A stretch of DNA of 64,000 nt. Origin: Pantoea sp. Ap-967. GTDB lineage: Bacteria > Pseudomonadota > Gammaproteobacteria > Pseudomonadales > Pseudomonadaceae. The position numbers and the translations under genes were made by a program. Where the stretch lies: positions 62,001 to 126,000 of the forward strand of contig NZ_VWXK01000019.1 of the NCBI RefSeq assembly GCF_011752565.1, written 5' to 3'. Positions 53,397 to 62,295 of the stretch are shown here, piece after piece; the stretch's first letter is position 1, and every line of letters begins with the position of its first letter. The notes beneath the pieces were generated by a model that saw nothing but the letters and a program-made list of their open reading frames with translations, was not told the DNA's origin and did not search any database.

Positions 53397-54437
53397 TCAG
53401 TCCCGCAGTGCCGGCAATGCACTGACCAACCATCCCGGCAAGCTGCTTCTGACCACCTGGCTCAACTGCTCTCGCCGCTTCTGATAGGCCAGCCCCAAGC
53501 CGATCACGCCCAGCCCGATCAAGGTCACCACCAGCGGGAACAACAACGAGTCGGCAAATACCTCATAGGACAGGTATCCCAGGTACCCCGCCACCCCCAG
53601 TGCCCCGAACACCATGAACACCGGCCGGCGCAGCACCACCGCCAGGCCCATCAGCGCCAGGTTGATAAGGCAATACAGCGCCTTGCCCAGCTCGCTGTCG
53701 CTTTCCATCAAATTCAGCCCACCCCAGAACGCGGCCAGCCCGGCCAGGTAGCCCCAGCGGGCATAATCCTCACGGGTTCGCCCATCGATCAGCACAAATA
53801 TCAGCAGCATGCCCAACCCGAACCACAGCGACACCGTACGCCGTTGTTCCCAGCTGAACGGTGTGCCATAGGCCCACTCGGTCAGGTCCATCGACATGAA
53901 CCACAAGGCCACGGCAATCGGCATGACGATGAACGGGTAGGGGATCAGGCGCAGCATCAGCAGCCCGGCGAGCACCGTCGCCGCTTCCATCGCCAGCCAG
54001 CCACCTTGCACGTAGGTGTAGTAGTGGTGGTAGTCCGCCTGCATATCATCCAGTGGCCACCAGCCCGCCAAGCGCTCGAGGGCAAAAACCGCCAACGGCA
54101 CGATGCTCACCGCGACGGCGGCAAGTACACCGGCTGCAACCGGTTGCTGGCGCTTGTGCAGGTTGAGGGCGAACAGGGTGAGCAGGGCGATATACAGGGT
54201 GGCAACGGCCAACAGGGCACCGTCGCCAATGCGCATCCAGGCTTCGGTGAGCAGCCAGCCCATCGCCCCCATGATCAGCAAGGCGCCGAAATAGAAGGCA
54301 ACGTGGGCCAGCTGGAAAGTACCGCGGCTTGCCGGTTGCTGGCGCAGGAAGGCCAGCAGGGCCTGGTCCTGGCCCGGCTGGAGAATGCCGGCTTGCACGG
54401 CGCGCGCCAGGTCCTTGGCGTCGATACGGTCCGTCAT
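53397..54437 (-). CDS. DUF2157 multi-pass membrane protein
   Basis: 346 residues. A short cytoplasmic N-terminus (LARAVQAGILQPGQDQALLA) precedes about ten hydrophobic helices (for example LIMGAMGWLLTEAWM, AAVAVSIVPLAVFALERLAG, LGLGMLLIFVLI). DUF2157 is at the N-terminus. No transport or catalytic motif is visible, so function is unknown. Its start lies ten bases past the coq7 stop on the same strand. Confidence 0.82.
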   Translation of the reverse strand: MTDRIDAKDLARAVQAGILQPGQDQALLAFLRQQPASRGTFQLAHVAFYFGALLIMGAMGWLLTEAWMRIGDGALLAVATLYIALLTLFALNLHKRQQPVAAGVLAAVAVSIVPLAVFALERLAGWWPLDDMQADYHHYYTYVQGGWLAMEAATVLAGLLMLRLIPYPFIVMPIAVALWFMSMDLTEWAYGTPFSWEQRRTVSLWFGLGMLLIFVLIDGRTREDYARWGYLAGLAAFWGGLNLMESDSELGKALYCLINLALMGLAVVLRRPVFMVFGALGVAGYLGYLSYEVFADSLLFPLVVTLIGLGVIGLGLAYQKRREQLSQVVRSSLPGWLVSALPALRD

Positions 54438-54447
54438 GGCTGGGCCT

Positions 54448-55095
54448 TCAGATACGGTAGGTGCTCTTGGTCATGACCTTGGCCAGCAGGCTCATGCCAA
54501 AGCGCACGGGCGCGGGGAAACGGTAGCCGCCGGCCTCAAGGGCAGATTCAGCGTGCTGTTCTTCGTCTACGCGCATCTGCTCGAGAATGGCGCGGGACTT
54601 TTCGTCCTCTTGCGGCAACTGCTCCAGGTGTTCGTCCAGGTGCTTGCACACTTGGTGCTCGGTGGCTGCGACGAAACCCAGGCTGACCTTGTCGCTGACC
54701 AGCCCTGCGAGCGCGCCGATACCGAACGACATGCCATAGAACAGTGGGTTGAGCACGCTCGGATGGCTGCCCAGCTGGCGGATGCGTTGTTCGCACCAGG
54801 CCAGGTGGTCGATTTCTTCCTCGGCAGCATGTTCCATGGCCTTGCGCACTTGCGGCAGCTTGGCCGTCAGGGCCTGGCCCTGGTACAGCGCCTGGGCGCA
54901 GACTTCGCCGGTGTGGTTGATGCGCATCAGGCCGGCGATATGGCGGGTCTGGGTGTCATCCAGGTCGGCATCGGGCTGGATGATTGCCGGTGACGGGCGG
55001 GACGGTTGGCCGCTGAAGGGCAGCAAGGTGCGCATGGCGGTATCGGCCTGCAGCAACAAGCGGTCGAGCGGCGAGTAGTGACGTTCGGTGGCCAT
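54448..55095 (-). CDS. coq7: 2-polyprenyl-3-methyl-6-methoxy-1,4-benzoquinone monooxygenase Coq7
   Basis: 215 residues. The two di-iron half sites are visible: EVCAQALYQGQAL, AEEEIDHLAWCEQRI, and a later CKHLDEHL with RVDEEQHAESALEAG. It hydroxylates the ubiquinone precursor at C6; many pseudomonads use this Coq7 type instead of UbiF. Confidence 0.95.
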   Translation of the reverse strand: MATERHYSPLDRLLLQADTAMRTLLPFSGQPSRPSPAIIQPDADLDDTQTRHIAGLMRINHTGEVCAQALYQGQALTAKLPQVRKAMEHAAEEEIDHLAWCEQRIRQLGSHPSVLNPLFYGMSFGIGALAGLVSDKVSLGFVAATEHQVCKHLDEHLEQLPQEDEKSRAILEQMRVDEEQHAESALEAGGYRFPAPVRFGMSLLAKVMTKSTYRI

Positions 55096-55161
55096 CGGGC
55101 ACCTCCGCTGAAGTGATGCCCGACAGTTTACCTCAATCGCCCGGGAGGGGCTTGCCTTGGG

Positions 55162-55500
55162 TCAGCCCGGTGGCCAGTTCATCTGGCGCTGGCCAAGCAC
55201 GTGCATATGAATGTGGTAGACGGTCTGGCCGCCTTTGGGGTTGCAGTTCATGACCACGCGGAAGCCTTCTTCACAGCCTTGCTCGACGGCCAGGCGCTGG
55301 GCGGTGAACAGGATATGGCCAGCCAGGGCCTTGTCCTCTTCGGTCAGGTCATTGAGGGTGCGGATGTGTTTCTTCGGGATGACCAGGAAATGTACCGGCG
55401 CCGCGGGGGCGATGTCCTTGAAGGCGAGGATCTGGTCATCTTCGTAGATGATATCCGCCGGGATTTCCCGGTTGATGATTTTGAGGAAAAGATCGTCCAC
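55162..55500 (-). CDS. HIT family nucleotide-binding protein (HinT)
   Basis: 112 residues, a typical HinT. The triad is His96-x-His98-x-His100 in HIHMHVLGQRQMNWPPG. The family hydrolyses nucleoside phosphoramidates; physiological substrates include aminoacyl adenylates. Confidence 0.94.
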   Translation of the reverse strand: MDDLFLKIINREIPADIIYEDDQILAFKDIAPAAPVHFLVIPKKHIRTLNDLTEEDKALAGHILFTAQRLAVEQGCEEGFRVVMNCNPKGGQTVYHIHMHVLGQRQMNWPPG

Positions 55501-55563
55501 AGCACTTGCTCCATGGTGAGGGTCGGGCCGAGTGTACTCAGCCGGGCGCCGCTCGCCCAGTGC

Positions 55564-56346
55564 CTATTCCATGCCAACCGGGCAATAGCGGCGGTGGATG
55601 AAACCCGCCAGCTTGCGCGCCAACCAGCGGGGCAGCAGCCGTGGTGCGAAGGCCAGCCAGCGGTTGCGGCGTACTGGCATGATCAGCGCGCGGTTCTTTG
55701 CCAGGGCACGCACACTGTACAGCGCGACTTCTTCCGGGCTCAGGCAGCGGCTGCTGCCGTCGAGCCTGGGGATGCGCCGGCGCGATGAGCGAACCGGGCC
55801 AGGGCAGAGGACCGAAACCTTGATGCCGGCAGGCTTGAGCTCTTCGCGCAGGGCTTCGCTGAAACTCATCACATAGGCTTTGCTGGCGGCATAGGTGGCC
55901 ATCGACGGCCCCGGCGCCATGGCCGCCAGGCCCGCGACGTTGAGGATCTGCCCGCCGCCCTGCACGGCCATCAGGTTGCCGATGGCGTGGCACAGGCGGC
56001 TCAAGGCGAGGATGTTGACCTCCAGCAGGTCTTGCTCATCGGCCCACTCGTGGGCAAGGAACGGGCCGTAGGTGCGCTGGCCGGCGCAGTTGACCAGCAG
56101 GTCGATGCGCCGCTCGCCTTCTTCCAGTTCCAGCACGAAGCCCGACAGGCGCAGGGGCTGGCTGAGGTCGCAGGCGCGCAGCAGCACTTCCACGCCAAAA
56201 CGTTGGGCCAGTTCCAGTGCCACTGGCTCCAGGGTTTCCCGGTGGCGTGCCACCAGGATGAGGTTGCGCCCACGCCGCGCCAGGGCTTCCGCCAGGGCCA
56301 GGCCCAGGCCGCTGGAAGCACCGGTAATCATGGCGTAACGGGTCAT
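55564..56346 (-). CDS. Short-chain dehydrogenase lacking the catalytic serine
   Basis: 260 residues from MTRYAMITGASSGLGLALAE. The NAD(P) motif TGASSGLG and the Tyr152/Lys156 pair (YAASKAYV) are intact, as is NCAGQ. The position that normally carries the active-site Ser, 13 residues before the Tyr, is Gly139 (ILNVAGLAAM; codon GGC). Loss of Ser should lower hydride transfer. The tail is basic (LLPRWLARKLAGFIHRRYC), perhaps membrane-associated. Classical SDR; substrate unknown. Confidence 0.85.
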   Translation of the reverse strand: MTRYAMITGASSGLGLALAEALARRGRNLILVARHRETLEPVALELAQRFGVEVLLRACDLSQPLRLSGFVLELEEGERRIDLLVNCAGQRTYGPFLAHEWADEQDLLEVNILALSRLCHAIGNLMAVQGGGQILNVAGLAAMAPGPSMATYAASKAYVMSFSEALREELKPAGIKVSVLCPGPVRSSRRRIPRLDGSSRCLSPEEVALYSVRALAKNRALIMPVRRNRWLAFAPRLLPRWLARKLAGFIHRRYCPVGME

Positions 56347-56413
56347 GCAAGGCTCCTGGGGGCGGAAGAGGGCGCCTAGTGTACAGCTTGGCCGAACAAG
56401 GTGTTGCCTTTTG

Positions 56414-57370
56414 CTACAGGGCTTGACCGCGCAGGCGTTGGCTACGCTCAAGGGCGGCCTGGTATTCGTCGCCCAAGCGCTCGATCAGTGCGCCGGCGCT
56501 GGGTAAGTCGTGGATATCGCCCACGCCCTGGCCGGCGGACCATACGGTCTTCCAGGCCTTGGCTTCGTCGTCGATGGGCTTGAGCTTGCCCTGCTCATGG
56601 CCGGTTTTCAGCGCGGCCATGTCATAGCCGGCCTGCTCAAGGCTCGGGCGCAGGAAGCTGGCCGGGATACCGGACACTGCCGGGGTGTGGATGATGTCCG
56701 CCGCGTGGGCGTCGAGCAGCATCTGCTTGTAGGCGTCCTGGGCGTGGCTTTCGCGGGTGGCGATGAAGCGTGTGCCCATGTAAGCGAGGTCCGCGCCCAG
56801 CAGCTGGGCAGCGAGGATTTCATGGCCGTGGTTGATGCAGCCGGCCAGCAGCAAGGTCTTGTCGAAGAACTGGCGGATTTCGGCCGCCAGCGCGAACGGG
56901 CTCCAGGTGCCGGCATGCCCGCCAGCGCCTGCTGCCACGGCGATCAGCCCATCGACACCGGCTTCGGCCGCTTTTTCGGCATGGCGGCGCGTGGTCACGT
57001 CGTGGAACACCAGGCCGCCATAGCCGTGTACGGCATCGACCACTTCCTTCACCGCGCCGAGGCTGGTGATGACCATGGGCACCTGGTGCTCGACGCACAG
57101 GGCAAGGTCCGCCTGCAGGCGCGGGTTGGTCGGGTGCACGATCAGGTTCACCGCATAGGGCGCTGGCGCCTGCAATTGGGCCAGGCCCGCCTCGATTTCT
57201 TCCAGCCAGGCCTTGAAGCCTGCACTGTCGCGCTGGTTCAGTGCCGGAAAGCTGCCGACCACGCCATTGGCGCAGCAGGCCAGGACCAGCTGAGGGTTGG
57301 AAATCAGGAACATCGGCGCCGCCACCACGGGCAGGCGCAGGCGGTGTTCGAGCGAGGCAGGCAGGGACAT
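56414..57370 (-). CDS. Nitronate monooxygenase family flavoprotein
   Basis: 318 residues from MSLPASLEHRLRLPVVAAPM, preceded by a GGAG site. TIM-barrel features are VVAAPMFLISNP, GLIAVAAGAGGHAG and LLLAGCINHGHEIL, with LLGADLAYMGTRFIATRES the phosphate-binding region; these fit the NPD-like FMN enzymes. Members oxidise alkyl nitronates; some have other roles, so the substrate is tentative. Confidence 0.85.
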   Translation of the reverse strand: MSLPASLEHRLRLPVVAAPMFLISNPQLVLACCANGVVGSFPALNQRDSAGFKAWLEEIEAGLAQLQAPAPYAVNLIVHPTNPRLQADLALCVEHQVPMVITSLGAVKEVVDAVHGYGGLVFHDVTTRRHAEKAAEAGVDGLIAVAAGAGGHAGTWSPFALAAEIRQFFDKTLLLAGCINHGHEILAAQLLGADLAYMGTRFIATRESHAQDAYKQMLLDAHAADIIHTPAVSGIPASFLRPSLEQAGYDMAALKTGHEQGKLKPIDDEAKAWKTVWSAGQGVGDIHDLPSAGALIERLGDEYQAALERSQRLRGQAL

Positions 57371-57399
57371 GGGCAAGGCTCCAGTGCAGGGCGTTTATG

Positions 57400-57825
57400 T
57401 CAGAACGGTTTGACCACCACGAGAATCACGATGCCCAGCAAGAACAGCACGGGTACTTCGTTGAACCAGCGGTAGTACACGTGGCTGCGGGTGTTGCTGC
57501 CCGCTTCGAAGCGTTTGCGCTGGGCGCCACAGATGTGATGGTAGCCGGTCAGCAGGATCACCAGGGTGAGCTTGGCATGCAACCAGCCCTGGCTCAGCCA
57601 GCCGGGGTTGAGGTAGAGCATCCAGGCGCCGAACACGTAGGTAGCGATCATGGCCGGGTTCATGATGCCGCGGTACAGCTTGCGCTCCATGGTGACGAAG
57701 CGTTCCTGGCTGATGCTGTCCTGGCTCTGGGCGTGGTAGACGAACAGCCTGGGCAGGTAGAAGAGGCCGGCGAACCAGCAGACCACGCTGACGATATGCA
57801 GCGCTTTGATCCAGAGGTAGAGCAT
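57400..57825 (-). CDS. hemJ: HemJ/CopD-like membrane protein (protoporphyrinogen oxidase candidate)
   Basis: 141 residues with four helices, starting MLYLWIKALHIVSVVCWFAG. HemJ-type markers: His10 in helix one, PRLFVYHA, and the loop WLHAKLTLVILLTGYHH. HemJ oxidises protoporphyrinogen IX in organisms without HemG/HemY. It lies 29 bases upstream of the nitronate monooxygenase and may be co-transcribed with it. Confidence 0.82.
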   Translation of the reverse strand: MLYLWIKALHIVSVVCWFAGLFYLPRLFVYHAQSQDSISQERFVTMERKLYRGIMNPAMIATYVFGAWMLYLNPGWLSQGWLHAKLTLVILLTGYHHICGAQRKRFEAGSNTRSHVYYRWFNEVPVLFLLGIVILVVVKPF

Positions 57826-57967
57826 GGGGGGAGTTCCTTCAGGTATTCACGGTCGTCAGATAGTAGAGGCCTGGGGCCGCAAGAGGCACCCCAAGAGTTG
57901 TTACAGGCGCTTCGCGCCCCTATTATCGTGCGCTTTCCAGACGGCTCGTTGATAAGGGGCAAGCGTT

Positions 57968-59002
57968 ATGATCAAGGTCGGTATCGTCGGCGGCACGGGT
58001 TACACCGGCGTCGAACTGTTGCGCCTGCTGGCACAGCATCCACAGGCGGAAGTTGCGGTCATCACTTCGCGCTCCGAAGCGGGCGTGGCGGTTGCCGACA
58101 TGTACCCGAACCTGCGCGGCCATTATGACGGCCTGGCGTTCAGCGTGCCGGACAGCAAGACCCTGGCCGCCTGCGACGTGGTGTTCTTCGCCACCCCGCA
58201 CGGCGTGGCCCACGCCCTGGCCGGCGAGCTGCTGGCGGCAGGCACCAAGGTCATCGACCTGTCGGCCGACTTCCGCCTGCAGGACGCCACCGAGTGGGGC
58301 AAGTGGTATGGCCAGCCGCACGGTGCGCCAGAGCTGCTCAAGGATGCGGTATATGGCCTGCCTGAGGTGAACCGCGAGAAGATCCGCCAGGCACGTTTGA
58401 TTGCCGTGCCGGGCTGCTACCCAACGGCGACCCAACTGGGCTTCCTGCCGCTGCTCGAAGCCGGCCTGGCCGACCCGTCGCGCCTGATTGCCGACTGCAA
58501 GTCGGGTGTTAGCGGTGCTGGCCGTGGCGCGGCCGTGGGCTCGCTGTTCTGCGAGGCCGGTGAGAGCATGAAGGCTTATGCAGTCAAGGGCCACCGTCAC
58601 CTGCCGGAAATCAGCCAAGGCCTGCGCCTGGCAGCGGGCAAGGATATCGGCCTGACTTTCGTGCCGCACCTGACCCCGATGATCCGCGGTATCCACGCGA
58701 CCCTTTACGCCAACGTCGTCGACACCTCGGTCGACCTGCAGGCGCTGTTCGAAAAGCGTTACGCCGATGAACCGTTCGTCGACGTAATGCCTGCCGGTAG
58801 CCACCCGGAAACCCGCAGCGTGCGCGGCGCCAACGTCTGCCGCATTGCCGTGCATCGCCCACAGGGCGGCGACCTGGTGGTGGTGCTGTCGGTGATCGAC
58901 AACCTGGTCAAGGGCGCGTCGGGCCAGGCGGTGCAGAACCTCAACATCCTGTTCGGCCTGGACGAGCGCATGGGCCTGTCCCACGCCGGCCTGCTGCCGT
59001 AA
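57968..59002 (+). CDS. argC: N-acetyl-gamma-glutamyl-phosphate reductase
   Basis: 344 residues, starting MIKVGIVGGTGYTGVELLRL with the NADP motif GGTGYTG. The active-site Cys150 is in VPGCYPTATQLGF. It makes N-acetylglutamate semialdehyde in arginine synthesis. It is followed by its own terminator. Confidence 0.97.
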   Translation: MIKVGIVGGTGYTGVELLRLLAQHPQAEVAVITSRSEAGVAVADMYPNLRGHYDGLAFSVPDSKTLAACDVVFFATPHGVAHALAGELLAAGTKVIDLSADFRLQDATEWGKWYGQPHGAPELLKDAVYGLPEVNREKIRQARLIAVPGCYPTATQLGFLPLLEAGLADPSRLIADCKSGVSGAGRGAAVGSLFCEAGESMKAYAVKGHRHLPEISQGLRLAAGKDIGLTFVPHLTPMIRGIHATLYANVVDTSVDLQALFEKRYADEPFVDVMPAGSHPETRSVRGANVCRIAVHRPQGGDLVVVLSVIDNLVKGASGQAVQNLNILFGLDERMGLSHAGLLP

Positions 59003-59021
59003 GCGCTTGAAGCCATGCCTA

Positions 59022-59046
59022 GGCCCGCCCCGTGCGGGCCTTTTTG
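59022..59046 (+). terminator. Rho-independent terminator of argC
   Basis: Stem ggcccgc-cccgt-gcgggcc followed by a run of five T residues. Confidence 0.85.
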
Positions 59047-59073
59047 TTTGTCGCGACTAAAGGCGCACTATTG

Positions 59074-59103
59074 TTGACCGATTTTCTCGGAGAAGCGGAT
59101 AAT
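59074..59103 (+). promoter_or_regulatory. Promoter of erpA
   Basis: TTGACC (59074-59079) and GATAAT (59098-59103) with an 18-base spacer, about 47 bases before the erpA start codon. Confidence 0.6.
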
Positions 59104-59149
59104 GCGCGTCATCGAGTTTTATGGCGGCTACCGCGCCGGGAGAATCAAC

Positions 59150-59500
59150 ATGAGCGTCGAAACCTTCACCCCTACGGCTTTGGAATTCACCCACGGCGCT
59201 GCGCAAAAGGTGAAGAACCTGGTTTCCGAAGAAGGCAATGACCGCCTGAAGCTGCGCGTGTTCGTCACCGGCGGCGGCTGCTCGGGCTTCCAGTATGGCT
59301 TCACCTTCGATGAAGACGTGGCCGAAGACGACACCATCGTCGAGCGCGAAGGCGTATCCCTGGTGGTCGACCCGATGAGCTTCCAGTACCTGGCCGGCGC
59401 CGAGGTGGACTACCAGGAAGGCCTGGAAGGTTCGCGCTTCGTCATCAAGAACCCGAATGCAGCCACCACCTGTGGTTGTGGTTCGTCGTTCTCGATCTGA
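59150..59500 (+). CDS. erpA: Iron-sulfur cluster insertion protein ErpA
   Basis: 116 residues from MSVETFTPTALEFTHGAAQK; an earlier in-frame ATG at 59102 overlaps the promoter and is rejected. The A-type carrier cysteines are C44 (GGGCSGFQYGF) and C108/C110 (TTCGCGSSF). It delivers [4Fe-4S] clusters to apoproteins including IspG and IspH. A GGGAG site precedes the start. Confidence 0.96.
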   Translation: MSVETFTPTALEFTHGAAQKVKNLVSEEGNDRLKLRVFVTGGGCSGFQYGFTFDEDVAEDDTIVEREGVSLVVDPMSFQYLAGAEVDYQEGLEGSRFVIKNPNAATTCGCGSSFSI

Positions 59501-59514
59501 ACCTGGGTGATACG

Positions 59515-59542
59515 AAAACGCCGCGCAATTGCGCGGCGTTTT
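59515..59542. terminator. Bidirectional terminator between erpA and anmK
   Basis: aaaacgccgcgcaa / ttgcgcggcgtttt is a perfect palindrome with A- and T-runs, suited to both converging genes. Confidence 0.85.
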
Positions 59543-59559
59543 GCATTCAGGCGTAGCCC

Positions 59560-60651
59560 TTATGCCGGGTAGACGGCGCCGAGTACGCGCAAGCCCCGGG
59601 CTGCGGTAACGCTGGGGCGGTTGGCGGCAATGCCTTCCAGGCAGCAGTGGGCGAGCCAGGCGAAGGCCATGGCCTCGACCCAGTCCGGGTCCACGCCGTG
59701 TGCGCCAGTGCTGGCAACCTCTGCCGTGGGCAGCAGTTGGGCAAGGCGCGCCATCAAGGCGCCGTTACGCGCGCCACCACCGCAGACCAGCACGGCTTCG
59801 GTGCCTTGCTGGGCGGCCAGCAGCGATTCGCTGATACTGCGCGCGGAAAGCTCCAGCAGTGTCGCTTGCACGTCTTCGTCACGGTAAGCCGGCAAGCCCG
59901 CCAGGTGGCCATCCAGCCAGGGCAGGTTGAACACTTCGCGGCCGGTGCTCTTCGGGCCGCTACCGGCGAAGAATGGGTCGCTCAGCAGGCTGCCGAGCAA
60001 GCCAGGCTGTACCGTGCCGCTGGCCGCCCAGGCACCATCGGCATCAAAGGCCTTGCCCTGCTTGCGGTCGATCCAGGCGTCCAGCAGGACGTTGCCGGGG
60101 CCACAATCGAAACCGTGTACCGGCGTGTCGCGCTCGATCAGGCTGAGGTTGCTGAACCCCCCCACGTTGAGGATCGCCAGGCGCTGGCCAAGGTGGCCGA
60201 ACAGGCTTTCATGGAAGGCCGGAACCAGGGGCGCACCCTGGCCGCCTGCCGCCACATCGCGGCGCCGGAAGTCGGCCACCACGCTGATGCCTGTGAGTTC
60301 GGCGAGCAGGGCCGGGTTACCGATTTGCACGGTGAAACCGCGGGCGGGTTCATGGCGGATGGTCTGGCCGTGGCTGCCGATGGCGCGAATGGCGCCGGGC
60401 TTGAGCCCCTGGCGGGCGAGCAGTTGCTGGATGCCCTCTGCCGCCAGGCTGGCCCAGCGGTTCTCGGCTAGCGCCGCACGGGCGATCTCGTCGGGGCCGC
60501 TGCTGCACAGGCCCAGCAACTGCTGGCGCAGGTCGGCGGGCATGGGCAGGTAATGGGTGGCGAGCAGTTCAAGCTGCTCGCCTTGCGCAATCAGGGCGAT
60601 GTCCAGGCCATCGAGGCTGGTGCCGGACATCACCCCCAGGTAGTACGCCAC
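59560..60651 (-). CDS. anmK: Anhydro-N-acetylmuramic acid kinase
   Basis: 363 residues, starting MAYYLGVMSGTSLDGLDIAL. The ATP-binding GTSLDGLD and conserved DFRRRDVAAGGQGAPLVPAF are present. It phosphorylates and opens anhMurNAc in peptidoglycan recycling, the same pathway as AmgK-MurU at 31.7 kb. It follows the M23 peptidase gene by four bases, linking wall remodelling and recycling. Confidence 0.95.
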   Translation of the reverse strand: MAYYLGVMSGTSLDGLDIALIAQGEQLELLATHYLPMPADLRQQLLGLCSSGPDEIARAALAENRWASLAAEGIQQLLARQGLKPGAIRAIGSHGQTIRHEPARGFTVQIGNPALLAELTGISVVADFRRRDVAAGGQGAPLVPAFHESLFGHLGQRLAILNVGGFSNLSLIERDTPVHGFDCGPGNVLLDAWIDRKQGKAFDADGAWAASGTVQPGLLGSLLSDPFFAGSGPKSTGREVFNLPWLDGHLAGLPAYRDEDVQATLLELSARSISESLLAAQQGTEAVLVCGGGARNGALMARLAQLLPTAEVASTGAHGVDPDWVEAMAFAWLAHCCLEGIAANRPSVTAARGLRVLGAVYPA

Positions 60652-60655
60652 CGGC

Positions 60656-62080
60656 TTAGCGCTTGTTCGCCGCGAGCAGGGTGGCCTTTTCCTGATCCAT
60701 GCGGGCGATCAGCGGCTGGCTCTGCTGCAGGAAACGCTGGCGCTCGGCCTTGGCGATCGGGTCGGCCATCGGCACCTTCTGGCTCAGCGGGTCGACGTGT
60801 ACACCGTTGACCTGGAACTCGTAATGCAGGTGCGGGCCGGTGGACAGGCCGGTGGTGCCGATGTAGCCGATGATCTGGCCTTGTTTCACGCTGCTGCCGG
60901 TTTTAATGCCCTTGGCAAAGCCTTGCATGTGGCCGTACAGGGTCTTGTAGCTGTTGCCGTGGGCAATGATCACGGTGTTGCCGTAACCGCCACGGCGGCC
61001 CGCCAGCTCGATGCGACCGTCGCCGGCTGCCTTGATTGGCGTGCCACGCGGGGCGGCGTAGTCGACGCCTTTGTGGGCGCGGATCTTGTTCAGGATCGGG
61101 TGCTTGCGGCCTGCCGAGAAGCGCGAGCTGATGCGGGCGAAGTCTACCGGCGTGCGGATGAACGCCTTGCGCAGGCTGTTGCCGTCGGCGGTGTAGTAGC
61201 TGGTGTTGCCCTGTTTGTTGGTGTAGCGAACGGCGGTGTAGGTTTTGCCGCGGTTGGTGAAGCGTGCGGACAGGATGTTGCCGGTGCCGACCACCTTGCC
61301 GTCCATGACCTTCTGTTCGAAGACCACGTCGAATTCGTCACCCTGGCGAATATCCTGGGCGAAGTCGATGTCGTAGCCGAGCACCTTGGCCATGTCCATG
61401 GTCATGCTGTGGGACAGGCCGGCACGCTGGGCCGAGGCCGACAGCGAGCTTTTGATCACGCCATGGGCATAGGCGGCACGCACCACCGGTTTGCTGATTT
61501 CGCGGTCGAAGGTGTAACCCTTGGCGGTTTTGGTCAGGCGAATGGTTTCGAGGTTGCTGACCTTGCTGTGCAGGCTGGCCAGTTGGCCGTCCTTGTCGAG
61601 TTCGAACTGCAGGACCTGGCCGTGCTTGAGCTGGCTGAACTGCTTGGCTTGCTTGTTGCTGGCCAGCAGGTCGTGCACGACGTTGGCCGGCAGCCCGACC
61701 TTGGCGAACAGGGTGGAGAGGGTGTCGCCGCTGGCCACGGTGACTTCGCGGTGGGCGGGGTCCTTGGCTTGGGCCTGGGTCTTGCTGTCGGTGGCCGGCG
61801 CTTGCTCGGACGCCTGCTCGGTGTTCGCTTCGGCGCCTTCGATTTGCGCGAAGGGCGAACCCTGGTCTGCCTCGGCCTGCACCAGTGGCGCGGCGTTGGA
61901 CTCATCCTTCAGCTGTTCGGCCGGGCGTTCCAGCTCCAGGCTGAGGGTGGTCTTCTTGGCTTCGACTTCGCTGGACGGAAATACCAGCAGGGCCAGGCTG
62001 AGCAGGGCGGCGATGCCGCTGGCGGCCAACAGATGGCTTTTCGGATAAAGCGGGGGCGCTTTAGGCGTTTCGTTGGTCAT
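60656..62080 (-). CDS. M23 family metallopeptidase (MepM-like) with OapA/LysM-like region
   Basis: 474 residues from MTNETPKAPPLYPKSHLLAA; an ATG 30 codons upstream adds a non-conserved hydrophobic leader. One membrane anchor (LLAASGIAALLSLALLVF), a low-complexity linker, an OapA/LysM-like region (VASGDTLSTLFAKVGLPANV) and a C-terminal M23 domain with HKGVDYAAPRG, TLYGHMQGF and GPHLHYEFQ (complete zinc site). A D,D-endopeptidase of the periplasm, probably MepM-like. It is divergent from tyrS over 215 bases. Confidence 0.92.
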   Translation of the reverse strand: MTNETPKAPPLYPKSHLLAASGIAALLSLALLVFPSSEVEAKKTTLSLELERPAEQLKDESNAAPLVQAEADQGSPFAQIEGAEANTEQASEQAPATDSKTQAQAKDPAHREVTVASGDTLSTLFAKVGLPANVVHDLLASNKQAKQFSQLKHGQVLQFELDKDGQLASLHSKVSNLETIRLTKTAKGYTFDREISKPVVRAAYAHGVIKSSLSASAQRAGLSHSMTMDMAKVLGYDIDFAQDIRQGDEFDVVFEQKVMDGKVVGTGNILSARFTNRGKTYTAVRYTNKQGNTSYYTADGNSLRKAFIRTPVDFARISSRFSAGRKHPILNKIRAHKGVDYAAPRGTPIKAAGDGRIELAGRRGGYGNTVIIAHGNSYKTLYGHMQGFAKGIKTGSSVKQGQIIGYIGTTGLSTGPHLHYEFQVNGVHVDPLSQKVPMADPIAKAERQRFLQQSQPLIARMDQEKATLLAANKR

Positions 62081-62295
62081 AGGTACGGAGACTTTGAAGA
62101 AAAATGAATATGGAAAAGATGAATGACATGATGAAGATGAAATAACTGTATAAAATATAACCAAATCCATTTTCGCGCAAGGGCGCGTAGACGCTGTGAC
62201 GCGGCGGTCGGGTCACATTTCATTTCGAAACTTGTAATTGATGGCCGATCTTGTATGGTTGGCTCCCTTTGAATCTGAGCCTTGCGGGTCTGTCT

